Assembly: GCA_015698045.1 (NCBI GenBank)
Contig: BLAL01000302.1
Span: 744,001-808,000 of the forward strand
DNA length: 64,000 bases
Reading direction: 5' to 3'
From: Rhizophagus clarus
Lineage: Eukaryota; Glomeromycota; Glomeromycetes; Glomerales; Glomeraceae
Within the stretch, counting starts at the first letter, position 1, and each line of letters starts with the position of its first letter. A program made the translations under genes and the position numbers. Below, one piece after another: positions 1-10,510 of the stretch. Under the pieces are notes generated by a model that was not told where the DNA came from, did not search any database, and saw only the letters and a program-made list of their open reading frames with translations.

Positions 1-690
1 ACCCTTCCCATATGAACTCAGAAAATTTCGCAAAAAAATTTTCTATCAGATATCCCATACAAACTCTTCCTATACGAACTCTTAGAGAATCTCTTAAAAA
101 AAATTTTCTATCAAAGATATCCAACAAACCTTTCCCATATGAACTCTTAGAAAATCTCTTAAAAAAAATTTTTCTATCAGATATCCCCATATGAACTCTT
201 TCCATATGAACTCTTAGAAAATAAAAAAAATTTTTTATCAGATATCCCATATAAACTCTTTCCATACAAACTTTTAGAAATCTCAAAAAATAAAAATATC
301 ACTATTTATCAAAAATATCCTATATGAATCTTAGAAAATCTATCAAAAAAAAATTTCTATCAGAGTTTAGAGTTTTAAAATGGTTTATAAATTAAATATT
401 TTAAAACGACATTATTGAAAAAATCTAAAAAATCTGCTAATATATAATAAGCCAATTAGCAACCAATCGGTCATCAATCTGATATGGTCGATTGGTAACC
501 TATTGATAACTGGTAAATTCAACCGTACACCAATCAGTCATTGATCAGTCATATGACCAGTTGATAACCGATTTGGAATTTATACCTGATTGATGACCTA
601 TTGAAAGAATCAGTCATCAATAGGTATCCAATCGGTTACCAATCAGTCACATGACCGATTGATGACTGATTTGACTCCATTCGACCTGTG
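1..690. repeat. Right end of a CACAGGTC-type element (cut by window edge)
   Basis: Bases 1-370 are degenerate tandem copies of a roughly 55-60-nt unit containing GAACTCTTAGAAAATCTC and TTTCTATCAGATATCC. Bases 450-690 are a dense cluster of short direct and inverted motifs of the type CAATCGGTCAT / ATGACTGATTG, ending in TTCGACCTGTG. The reverse complement of this segment matches 21923-22297 almost base for base, including the terminal CACAGGTCGAATGGAGTC, so the two are inverted copies of one element family. The left end lies outside the window. No coding sequence is visible. Confidence 0.7.
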
Positions 691-900
691 ATCTAAATCT
701 GAATTTGGTCAGATTCAGATCAGATTTGGGTCAGATTCAGATCAAACTCAAATCGGATTCAGATTTTAAATTTAGGTTCGCGGATCAGATTCAGATTTCA
801 AATATATATCTGAATTACAGATCTGGATTTAAAATTGATAGATCCAGATCTGTCAGATCAGATTTAAATCTGATAAAATTCGATCCATGCGGAACCTAGC
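691..900. repeat. Block of CAGATTCAGATC-type short repeats
   Basis: Short direct and inverted repeats of TCAGATTCAGATC and GATCTGGATTTA fill this stretch and end near GATCCATGCGGAACC. The style resembles the subterminal clusters of the element at 8660-10795, which uses related GATC/CAGATT motifs, so this may be a diverged end of the same kind of element. No gene is visible. Confidence 0.4.
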
Positions 901-1001
901 CAATACCTACAAAAAAAGAAAGAAAAAAAAGTAACGTTAAAAATGTTACTAAAAAAGATTAAAAACAAACTATTCCCTCCCCATTTACCTTTAGTCCAAA
1001 G
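901..1001 (-). repeat. Microexon array A, part left of the hAT insertion
   Basis: Read on the minus strand this is one unit of an intron-like tandem repeat: an exon-like segment, a GTAAATGG donor, a TTAAC-type branch region with GTAAC/GTTAC arms, a long pyrimidine tract and TAG. It is the same repeat as 5715-6830. The hAT element at 1002-5714 sits inside one exon-like segment. Positions 994-1001 (GTCCAAAG) are the left copy of the hAT target duplication. Confidence 0.6.
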
Positions 1002-1069
1002 TATACTTCTCCGCGAATTAGATTCTTAGAATGCCGAAATATACGGCAGCAGAGCCGAATCCGAATTGA

Positions 1070-1236
1070 CGTAACCGTAATTATTTTGACAGACGTAATA
1101 CATTTTGACAGACGTAATACATTTTGACAGACGAAATACATTTTGACAGACGAAATACATTTTGACAGACAAAATATATTTTGACAGACGTAAATACATT
1201 TTGACAGACCTAATACAGTAATATATTTTGACAGAC
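1070..1236. repeat. Subterminal 20-nt tandem repeat of the hAT element
   Basis: About seven copies of a roughly 20-nt unit, TTTTGACAGACGTAATACA, lie just inside the left terminus. Looser copies (TTTACAGACGTAATGCCGAA and relatives) lie near the right terminus at 5540-5700. hAT transposases commonly bind subterminal repeats, so this is a plausible binding array. Confidence 0.75.
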
Positions 1237-1579
1237 TTTAATTCGCATTTGATTCACCATTAATAAAAGCTCTGAGCCGGCTTGTTTACACAGTTCACAT
1301 ATTAAGTAAAAATAAAAAAAAAAAGATATCGATTCCGTCGTCACAGCGATTTCAGCATCGATCATATGACCTATCGATCCGATTTACCAGGATCCCATAT
1401 ATACAGACTCAAAAATTTTAATAGAACTTTTATGTATCTAATTTTACTATAAAATCAGCATACAAGTTCAAATTTTACTATAAAATATACAATTTCGAAT
1501 CTAAGTTTATATAAAATCAAGTCCAATTTTTATTTATTAATTTGAGACAAATAAAATTATTATATTTCTTCAAAAAACT

Positions 1580-2045
1580 TCCACAAGAACTCATCCTCAC
1601 ACATTTATCCGTATCCTATAGACACCAGAAAGCTGAAACTTACAAAAAAATAAGAAAAGAAATGGTTAGTACGTTTCCTTAAAGTAAATTCCAAAAGGAC
1701 TTGTCCCTACACACTTACCATTATCCTATAGACACCAGAAAACCCGAAACCTACAAAAAATAAGAAAAGAAACGGTTAATACGTTTCCTCAAAGTAAATT
1801 ACAAAAAAACTCGTCCCCCATACAAGTACCCGTATCCCATAGACTCCAGAAAACCGAAACCTACAAAAAATAAGAAAAGAAACGGTCAGTACGTTTCTTC
1901 AGCGTAAATTCCAAAAAAACTCGTACTTACCCATATCCTATAGACTCCAGAAAACCGAAACTTAAGATAAAAAACGTTTAGCACGTTTCTTCAAAGTAAA
2001 TTCCAAAAAACTTTGTTTTCCATATACTTACAGATTCTAGTAGAC
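1580..2045 (-). repeat. Microexon array B
   Basis: Four to five tandem units of about 110-120 nt, read on the minus strand. Each has an exon-like core of about 31-32 nt related to GTTTCGGTTTTCTGGTGTC, a GTAAGTG or GTACTT donor, a branch-site motif (TACTAAC, TATTAAC, TACTGAC) between GAAACG and CGTTTC arms, and a T-rich acceptor ending TAG or AAG. The branch-site hairpin is the best conserved part. No long reading frame is present. Confidence 0.65.
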
Positions 2046-2341
2046 ATTCTTAACGGCTAACGAAAAAAATAATTTTTTTTATAAAAATGATCGGTAAATA
2101 AAATCATATGACTGATACCGAAATCGTGATTTTTAACCTTTTTAAAAAAAATATTACAAATAAAAATCCGACTTTTGAAAAAATACCGATTGGCTTATTT
2201 TTTTAATAAAAAATTTAAGCCGAATAGTTAAAAGAAAAAAAATTATTTATGTCAGTTTTTAAGCCGAAATATTTTTAAAAAAATTATTTTTTCATTTTCG
2301 GTCTGAAACACTAGAACGGTAAGTACAGGGGGAAGGATTCG
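2046..2341. other. AT-rich spacer between divergent arrays
   Basis: AT-rich stretch with scattered motifs such as GATCGGTAAATAAAATCATATG and AAGCCGAA. It separates the minus-strand array B from the plus-strand array C, so the two arrays point away from it. I see no gene. Confidence 0.4.
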
Positions 2342-2800
2342 TGATTTTTTTTTTTATTTTTGGAACATTACTAACGTTCCTTCTTCTCTTTTTTGACTTA
2401 GGGACGATTTCTGGACTTGAATTTCAGTCTAGAACTTCGGTAATGTACTGTAAGTTGAATTTTGGTGTTATTTTTTTATTATGGGAACGCTATTAACCTT
2501 TTATTTCTTTAGGAACGGCTCCTGGACTTGAATTTCGGCTTAGAGATTCGGTAATGTAAGTTGAGAGGGACTTTAGTGTTGCTTTTTACTATGAACGTTA
2601 CTAACGTTCCCTTTCTTTTGTAGGACCCTTCTGGGCACTTCGGAATGGCCCTTGGAAGGTAATATAGAATGGGAATTATCCTATTATTATAGGATCGTTA
2701 ATAAACATTACTGACATTCCTTTTTTTGGTTTTTTTTTGTAGGGACCTTCCCGGGTTACTATGGAATGACCCTAGAAGGTAATTGTGGGTGAGAAAAGAA
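2342..2800 (+). repeat. Microexon array C
   Basis: Four exon-like segments at 2402-2439, 2513-2550, 2624-2658 and 2743-2778 (38, 38, 35 and 36 nt) are each preceded by a pyrimidine-rich acceptor ending AG and followed by GTAAT donors. The intervening intron-like segments are 73, 73 and 84 nt, the size of the real introns in this window. TTACTAAC branch motifs sit in small palindromes (the 17-nt one at 2593-2609 is perfect). The first two exon-like segments are clearly related to each other, as are the last two. Confidence 0.65.
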
Positions 2801-3008
2801 ATTAGGAATGATAATAAATTTTATATTTCAATAAGAATCTTTGGCTCATGCGAGCACTATCTTTAATTCACTTTGAGAGTTGAACAGTTATTTTATGTTA
2901 AATACAAAAATCATATAGTGACACAAATAGACAATATTCAGTTTTATTGTTTATTTTTGAATACTGGTAATTGTTCTTCACGTAAAAAAATAAATTGAAT
3001 TTCAAATA

Positions 3009-5422
3009 TTAACTACCTAATATTTTATCAACGGTAGCCTCAATGTCAAATACATTTGAACCATGATTAATAATAGGTAATGGATGTGGTTCAATGACTA
3101 CATTTACTTCTATATTAAGTAATCTTTTTAGTTCTGGATCATTTATGTCAACCCATCTTTCGATTTCTGTATCTCTCTGACTAGGAATGTTTGAATCGTG
3201 ATTATCCTCTTCGTTATCGTCATCATCAAAAAATTCATCCTCATCCTCATCTAAATCGTCACTCGCGTTAGCTTCTGACAGTGCTTTTTGTATGGAAAAT
3301 TGAAAATCGTCTTCTGATACACCTGCATAAGCATATTTTAATTCTTTTTGGGCATTTGTAATATAGTGTGTATGAAGTTTGGCCATAGCTTCCAATTTTT
3401 CAACTTTCAATCTATTTTATATAATTATAAAATATTAAGTAAGCTGTAAAAACGTATATTAAATATAAAGTTAAAACTTACTTAGTTCTTCTTTGATTTG
3501 CAAACCATCCCAATACTGAAAAAACCCTCTCACATCCGGCATTGTGAGGAGTTATTGCCAATACTTTCAACGCCAACTTTTGTATATGATTTTCGTTATT
3601 ATGAACGGGATTACACAAAATCCACCAAGTAATAGCATCACCCTTACTTGTACTAAATGGAATGTTGTATTCTTCTTTTCTTAAATAAAAAGATTGGATT
3701 TGAGAAATTAAATCGGCGGAAGAAAATTCGCCACCACCCATATTAATCCATATTTTCATAGCCAAAATATACACATCACGTAATACAGTTGGTCGTAAGC
3801 CTTTTCCTAAATTAATATTAAAAAGAATTAAAAAAATTATTATAGTAACAATTCTAAGTTTTAATAAAATATTTACCTCTGTAGTGCGGATGAAGTAAGT
3901 ATGCTAAAATGTAAAGTTGAATATCAAATTCTTGCCAACGTTTATTAAACAGCTCAACACATTGATGCTTAAAATCATAATTGGAAACAGGCGGAAGTGA
4001 TTTGATTTTCCGTGAAAGGTTGATCAGTTCAATAAAGCAATCTGCAAGAGTTGTTGTTTTAAATTCTAGTGATTTAACAACTGATTTTACTGGTCCTAGG
4101 AGAGTATTTACAGCTTCAACATCGGTAAAAAAAGATCGACTTCGAATAAGTTCTGAAATGTCAGTACTTAATTTTTCCGGAGTTTCATCTAATACCTTGA
4201 TTAGTTAATTATTAATAAAAAATTAGTAAATGAATATATAATACAAATATATTTTTTCTTACATTTTTAAGTATTTGCTCAAGTCGTAAAATTGAATTTG
4301 TGCAGTCCCAAGCTGTAGTCCACCTAGTTACTACATATGTTTTTAGTCCTCCTCCTTTTATTTCATTTGTTATTTTTGAACGTAATTCTTCACCAGCTTG
4401 ATGAGACTGTTTAAAGTATTTAACTATTTTTTGACATTTTGAAATTACATCCTTTGCAAATGTTGTTTTACAAATGTCGGTTGAAATAAGATTTACATGG
4501 TGGGCAATACATCTGATGGGTAATATCTGCTTATACCGTTCAGCAATTATTTTTTTAGCAGCTGCACAAGCGGATGCATGATCTGATACAACTGCAGCAA
4601 AATTTTCTGCACCAATTTCAGTAATTACTTCGTCTAACTGATCAGCAAGAAAATTTGCTGTATGGGAATTAGCAGAGAGATTTTTTATGCAATGTATAAT
4701 CTCTCTTCGATCAGGTGTCATTATTACAAACGCATATAATGACTGTCCTAAAGGGCTTGTCCAGCCATCAAATCCTAATTAAATAATAATAATTAATAAA
4801 TTTGTTTACAAATAAAAACAAATAAAAATTGTAATCTTTTTTTATTACCTAACGTTAAATTTTTTGTTCTTTTTAGTTCTAAATGCTGATCAACCACGAT
4901 TTTTGCCAATTCTTCATATAAAAAATCTTGTGAAAGCGCATTTGCACTTGGAGGATCATACCCTAAACATAGACTTTTAACCATATCAATAAAAAAAGGA
5001 TGTTCAACAAGACGGAAAGAAACACCACAGCAGATAAAAAATTTGGCCACTGTACGATCACAAATTTGCTTTTTAATTGGTTCAATTATTTTTGATTCAC
5101 CGTATTTTGTAATTGACTGTTGATATCCAACTTTTCTTTTTTTGGATAATATTTCTAAAGTTTCAATTTCTCCACGTGTTTTAACCATAAGTAAAAATTT
5201 TTCTTTAACGTCATAAGGTGCTTTATGACAACTAAGTGCCAAATGTGCTTCCATATTATTTGGCTCACCACGTGTTTGACTCCATGGACAATATTTACAT
5301 TTACAACCTTGGTGTCCTTCTTTTTTTTCTCCAATAGCTATAAAAAAATTCCAAACTTCTTTTGGTTTTCGACCTGGTTTGGCATTTGGCTTTTTTAGTA
5401 CTGGATTTTCACTTTCACTCAT
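3009..5422 (-). CDS. hAT transposase, five exons, no stops
   Basis: Exons on the minus strand are 5422-4849, 4774-4263, 4195-3877, 3806-3482 and 3411-3009, giving 710 residues. Introns are 67-74 nt with GTAA donors and AG acceptors, and every junction keeps frame. Residues about 24-66 form a BED-type zinc finger (C42, C45, H60, C65). The first catalytic aspartate region is FDGWTSPLG straight after exon 1, and the second is VVSDHASACAAAKK. An RW motif (TRWTTAWD) precedes the C-terminal part, and exon 4 carries the hAT dimerisation region with CERVFSVLG. The last exon adds an acidic tail (DEDEDEFFDDDDNEED). The enzyme would cut and paste its own element, whose ends are 1002 and 5714. I chose the start because it is the first methionine before the BED finger. 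Exon limits are inferred from the sequence only. Confidence 0.88.
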
Positions 5423-5714
5423 TATAACTTGCTTTATTTTATTGAAAAAAGTAGCAGAACAAAGAAAATTTCAAAGTAGAAACAAAGAACATTTAAACAA
5501 ATATGCAAAATTTTTAATGTAAATATATTGTGATACTATGATGTCATTGGCGTAAATCATTTTGACAATTCGGCAATTACGTCTGTATAAATTTAATACG
5601 GCTGTAAAAATACAATACGGCAATATGTCAAAAAAAAATAGCTATGCCGAAATTATTACGACATATTTTTACAGACGTAATGCCGAAACCGTAATTAATT
5701 CGCGGAAAAGTATA

Positions 5715-6830
5715 GTCCAAAGTCCAGTTCGTATGATTCGTCTGGTAATATTGATATCTACAAAAAAAAAGAAAGTAACGTTAAAAATGTTACTAAAAAA
5801 GTTTAAAAAAGCCCCTCCCATTTACCTTTCACCCAAAGTCTGATTCATGATTCATCCGGCAATATTGATTCAATCTACAAAAAAAAAGTAACGTTAAAAA
5901 TGTTACTAAAAAAGATTAAAAAAAACCCTTCCCTCCCCATTTACCTTTCGCTCAAAGTCCAGTTTGTATGATTCGTCTGGCAATATCGATATCTACAAAA
6001 AAAAAGAAAGTAACGTTAAAAATGTTACTAAAAAAAGTTTGAAAAAGCCCCCTTCCCATTTACCTTTCACCCAAAGTCCAGTTCATAATTTGTCTGGCAA
6101 TACCTACAAAAAAAAAATTAATTAAATTTAATAATAATAATAATAATAATAATAGACCCTTCCGGTCTTTCCTTACCTTAATTTCAAAAATCTGGTCGTG
6201 TTTTTTTTCTGGCAACTCTACAGAAAAAAAAAACAAACTAGTTAGATTTATTAAAAAAAAATAACAAAGCTCTTTCCCTTAATCCCCTTACTTCAATTTC
6301 AAAAGTCCGGTCATGTTTTCTGTCTGGCAACCCTATAATAATGAAAAAAAAATAAACTAAGCTGTCTTCAATAAAAAAAGAGAGAAAGAAATGTTAGTAA
6401 CTTTTCTTTAATATTAAAAAAAAATCACCTCTCCCTTTTTCAACTAACATTCCAAAGTCCGGGTTCGTCTAAGGAGTCTGGCAACCTAATACAAATAAAG
6501 AAATGTCAGTACGTTTCTTTAATATTTAAAAAAACTCTCCTTTCCTCATTCCTTACATTCTAAGTCCAGGTTCGTCCAGAAGGCTGTTTTTATTTCATTT
6601 CAACAGAATTCATGTCCTGAAAGAATGACCCTAAAATAAAGAAAAAGGACTATTAGGTACGTTCCTACAATTAAAATTAAACAAGTTAAACAACACTTCC
6701 CCCTTTTCAACCTACCATTTCACCAAATTTCAAGTCCGGAAGGTGCTCTAAAGTAAAAAAAGAGAAAAGAAATGTTAGTGACATTTCTACAAAAAAAATA
6801 AATAAATTAAAAACCCAACCTTTCATGTTT
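5715..6830 (-). repeat. Microexon array A, main part
   Basis: About eight to nine tandem units on the minus strand. Clear exon-like segments are at 5757-5715 (joined to 993-989 before the hAT insertion, 48 nt in total), 5874-5826 (49 nt), 5992-5945 (48 nt) and 6103-6064 (40 nt), with GTAAATGG donors and T-rich TAG acceptors. From about 6360 the units diverge, but branch-site hairpins remain (GAAATGTCACTAACATTTC at about 6768-6786). Exon-like segments of 48 nt translate to related 16-residue peptides beginning ISILPDESY. Positions 5715-5722 are the right hAT target duplication. Confidence 0.62.
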
Positions 6831-6936
6831 AGGGCGGGTTTATTTTTTCCAACTATAAACAATAAAAATGTTTTTTTTTAACCTTTTTTTTTAATAAAAA
6901 AAAGATTATCAGTTCAGTAAATTAGTATGATCGGTA

Positions 6937-7424
6937 AGGATGGTGCTGCAATTGATTGATCAAATCTGCAATATTGTGGATTTTGGAGTTGAATTGCAGC
7001 TAGTGACCCGCAATTCCGCAATTTACCTGATCAGTTTTGGCAGTTTACCAAACCGATTTAATAAAAAAAATGTTTACGCAACATTTTTTTAATTAATTTA
7101 ACGAAAAAATGTTGTGAAACATTTTTTCAAAGTATTTTTAATTAAAAAAAATGTTTCGCAACGTTTTTTTAATTAATTTAAAGAAAAAACGTTGCAAAAT
7201 GTTTTTTCAAAGTATTTTTAATTAAAAAAAAATGTTGTGAAATGTTTTTTCAAAATATATTTTAATTAAAAAAAAATGTTTCACAACGTTTTTTTGGATT
7301 GCTTTAATAAAAAATATAGCAAAATTGCAAATAATTCGCAATTCCGCAAATGTGCTGGAATTCTGCAATTATTCTGCGGTACTTTGCGGAATTGCAGACA
7401 ATTGCTTATTTGTGGCACCATCCT
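6937..7424. mobile_element. Small non-autonomous inverted-repeat element, TA-flanked
   Basis: Terminal inverted repeats AGGATGGTGC / GCACCATCCT are flanked by TA on both sides (6935-6936 and 7425-7426), which suggests a Tc1/mariner-type target. The interior has about four roughly 65-nt direct and inverted units around ATGTTTCGCAACGTTTTTTT and TTAATTAATTTAA. CTGCAATTG/CAATTG motifs extend the ends imperfectly. There is no transposase. The flanks themselves show inverted similarity (CAGTTCAGTA against TACTGAAACTG), so it may lie within an older palindromic element. Confidence 0.6.
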
Positions 7425-7426
7425 TA

Positions 7427-7689
7427 ACGATTGTAAGTCATATGATGTACTGAAACTGATCAGAATAAAATCTGCAAACCGCAGATTATAGTGAATGCTG
7501 AAACTATATGTATATCATATAATATACTATGCTAAAACGTCAAAATAGTTTCGCGAGTTTTGGCAGTTTTGGCAGTTTCGCATACACCATCTTGCCGAAA
7601 CCTTCTAGTTTTGGCAAGCAACCTTATAATCAACAAGGAACTGAAGCTGAAATAATTTTTTTAAGATTGCAATTACAGATTCTGGAGTT
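7427..7689. other. AT-rich stretch with GTTTTGGCAGTTT repeats
   Basis: Contains repeats of TTTTGGCAG and TTTCGGCAAG around 7545-7620. I see no gene. It is probably part of a degraded element. Confidence 0.3.
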
Positions 7690-8030
7690 CTGGATTGAAA
7701 TGATCATCAATTGGTCATAAATCAGCAATATAACTGATTACTAACCGATTGCTGACTGATTGCTGACCGATTGCTTACTAAATCTCATCTGACACCAATC
7801 AGTCATCAATCCAATATAGCTGATTGATAATTGATAGCTAAATTGACACTAATCTGCTATCAATCGGTCACCAATTGGTTATATGACCGATTGGTAACTG
7901 ATCAAAATTAGTGCCTGATTGATGACCGATAGGTAACAGATTGAAAGAATCGGCAACCAATCGGTTACCAATCAGTCACCAATCAGTCATATGACTGACT
8001 GATGGCCAATTTATTATATTTTGACCTGTG
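7690..8030. repeat. Subterminal cluster and right end of a CACAGGTC-type element
   Basis: A cluster of CAATCGGTCACCAATCAGTCAT-like motifs on both strands ends in TTTTGACCTGTG at 8030, the same terminal signature as at 690, 33785 and 39107. I could not find a matching CACAGGTC left end between 690 and 7690, so the left part is lost, diverged or rearranged. Confidence 0.55.
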
Positions 8031-8520
8031 TAAACGCTAAAAGGTTTTAGCAGTTTAGCAAAAATGAGTTTGATCACGTATTTTGAAAATGTGAAAGATT
8101 ATTTCAAGATTTTATATTATAAATTGATAGATTAGTTCTCTCGATTTAATCTATGAAAAAATTTTAGTAACATTTTGGAAGAATCAGCGATATTAGATCT
8201 GCCATGCCTAAAATGTACCTTTTTTAAAAATTTATTGGAGACATTTCATCATTACAATATATTATATAATATATGATGACAGATTATTTATTTAATTAAC
8301 ACTTTAATAAAAAAAAATAAATGTTTATTGAATAAAAGCAATTTATTATAATAAGCTTTAATTACTTATAATTGAGGTTGAATTTTTTAATTTCAGTTGA
8401 ATATAGGCTAATATTAAATCAAATTATAAAATAGTGAAAATATTAAAATAATAATTAGATGAATATAAAATATATATATATTTAATAAAAAATAATAATA
8501 ATAAAAGATAATAAAGGCGA
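8031..8520. other. AT-rich stretch, nothing recognised
   Basis: No coding frame or clear repeat is visible apart from A/T runs. It ends at the start of the broken frame listed from 8521. Confidence 0.4.
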
Positions 8521-8904
8521 TAACTAAGCAACAGAAACACCATAAGAGTACGTGACAATCAATATCCAGTAGTCCTGGCCATGGGAGACGAGGAAGACAA
8601 GCGGTCACAACTCAAATGAACATATCGATTACACAACAAAACGTGAGATGATTATGTGCTAAAGATGCGATCTGGATAAGATTTTACGATCTGTAATCTG
8701 ATTTAGATTGATCCAGATTTATCTGACAGATTCTGGATCAATCTGGAATTTTTTTTACAAAAAATAAAATATTTGGGTCAGGTCATCAAATTTATAACCT
8801 GAACTTGGGTCATGTCAGTGTTAGTTAGCTACCCGGCCTGATTGTTGACCTGATGTATATTTGGGTCAAACAAATATAAAAAAAACACTAAATTATGTAG
8901 TTCT

Positions 8905-9085
8905 GGCATTTTTTTTTATTTTTACATGTAAATGCGCCAGAACCATTAGTTCTAGAGTTCTGAATGGATCGGGTAGGGTCGAGTAATTGTCTTGACTCTT
9001 GTATATATAAAAAAAACTGATATAATTATTAAGTTTCGGCATAAATAAACGCCAGTAATAATGGTTCTGGCATTTTTTTTCAATC
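8905..9085. repeat. Hairpin repeats with TTCTGGCATTTTTTTT
   Basis: Units of the type TAGTTCTGGCATTTTTTTT followed by TACATGTAAATGCGCCAG form imperfect hairpins. Matching copies lie at 10295-10510 on the other side of the minisatellite, so the minisatellite is bracketed by them. Confidence 0.55.
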
Positions 9086-9094
9086 TTTCATAAC

Positions 9095-10280
9095 AATTTT
9101 CTTAATCGTTTTTAATAATAAAAATAATAAAAAAATGATTTTTCTTAATCGTTTTTATAATAAAAATAATAAAAAAAATGATTTTTCTTAATCGTTTTAA
9201 TAAAAATATTAAAAAAAAACAATTTTCTTAATCATTTTTAATAATAAAGTAATAAAAAAAAATGATTTTTCTTAATCGTTTTTAATAATAAAGTAATAAA
9301 AAAAAATGATTTTTCTTAATCATTTTTAATAAAAATATTAAAAAAAACAATTTTCTTAATCGTTTTTAATAAAAATATTAAAAAACAATTTTCTTAATCG
9401 TTTTTAATAAAAATATTAAAAAACAATTTTCTTAATCGTTTTTAATAAAAATATTAAAAAATGATTTTCTTAATCGTTTTTAATAATAAAGTAATAAAAA
9501 AAAATGATTTTTCTTAATCGTTTTTAATAATAATATAATAAAAAAAATGATTTTTCTTAATCGTTTTTAATAAAAATATTAAAAAAATGATTTTCTTAAT
9601 CGTTTTTAATAAAAATATTAAAAAAATGATTTTCTTAATCGTTTTTAATAAAAATATTAAAAAAATGATTTTCTTAATCGTTTTTAATAAAAATATTAAA
9701 AAAATGATTTTCTTAATCGTTTTTAATAAAAATATTAAAAAAATGATTTTCTTAATCATTTTTAATAAAAATATTAAAAAAAATGATTTTCTTAATCGTT
9801 TTTAATAATAAAGTAATAAAAAAAATGATTTTTCTTAATCGTTTTTAATAATAAAGTAATAAAAAAAATGATTTTTCTTAATCATTTTTAATAAAAATAT
9901 TAAAAAAAATGATTTTCTCAATCGTTTTTAATAATAAAGTAATAAAAAAAATGATTTTTCTTAATCGTTTTTAATAAAAATATTAAAAAAAATGATTTTT
10001 CTTGATCGTTTTTAATAAAAATATTAAAAAAAATGATTTTTCTTGATCGTTTTTAATAAAAATATTAAAAAAAATGATTTTTCTTGATCGTTTTTAATAA
10101 AAATATTAAAAAAAAAATGATTTTTCTTGATCATTTTTAATAAAAATATTAAAAAAAAAATGATTTTTCTTAATCGTTTTTAATAATAAAGTAATAAAAA
10201 AAAATGATTTTTCTTAATCGTTTTTAATAATATTAAAAAAAAATGATTTTCTTAATCGTTTTTAATAATCATTTTTAATA
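9095..10280. repeat. Minisatellite of about 40-nt units
   Basis: Roughly 29 copies of a 38-43-nt unit, TTTTCTTAATCGTTTTTAAT plus AAAAATATTAAAAAAATGA, with a variant AATAAAGTAATAAAAAA in some units. Units are most uniform between 9560 and 9780. Open frames on both strands here are by-products of the repeat. Confidence 0.9.
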
Positions 10281-10294
10281 ATGAAAAAATTGTT

Positions 10295-10510
10295 AAAGCC
10301 AGAACTGTAATTTCAGTGTTTTTTAATCAACATTACATATAAAATGCCGGAACTGTGAGTTTCGGCATTTTTTTTTATTTTTACATGTATATATGCGCTG
10401 GAACTAATAGTTCCAGCATTTTTTTTATTTTTACATGTAAATGTGTCAGAACTATTAATTCCAGCATTTTTATGCTAAAACTAACAATTTTCAGGCGTTT
10501 TTTTATATAT
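10295..10510. repeat. Hairpin repeats, right cluster
   Basis: Three to four units such as GGAACTAATAGTTCCAGCAT followed by a T run and TACATGTAAATG. Each contains an inverted repeat able to form a hairpin, matching the left cluster at 8905-9085. Confidence 0.55.

Larger units (their letters stand above)
1002..5714 (-). mobile_element. hAT DNA transposon, apparently complete
   Basis: The element is bounded by 8-bp target duplications GTCCAAAG at 994-1001 and 5715-5722. Its imperfect terminal inverted repeats read TATACTTYTCCGCGAATTA from each end. Inside are subterminal GACAGACGTAATAC repeats (1070-1236), two divergent intron-like arrays (1580-2045 minus, 2342-2800 plus) and a five-exon hAT transposase on the minus strand (3009-5422). 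The 8-bp duplication is characteristic of hAT elements. Because both duplications are identical and the transposase reads through without stops, the insertion looks recent. The arrays could be later insertions into the element or part of it. Confidence 0.9.

Noticed and set aside
3981..4208. 75-residue plus-strand frame opposite the hAT transposase
   Set aside because: It is antisense to exon 3 of the five-exon transposase, which is supported by motifs and splice sites.
9514..9805. Open frames on both strands with repeats of FLIFLLKTIKK or FLIVFNKNIKK
   Set aside because: They follow exactly the 40-nt minisatellite period, exist on both strands and have no start context.
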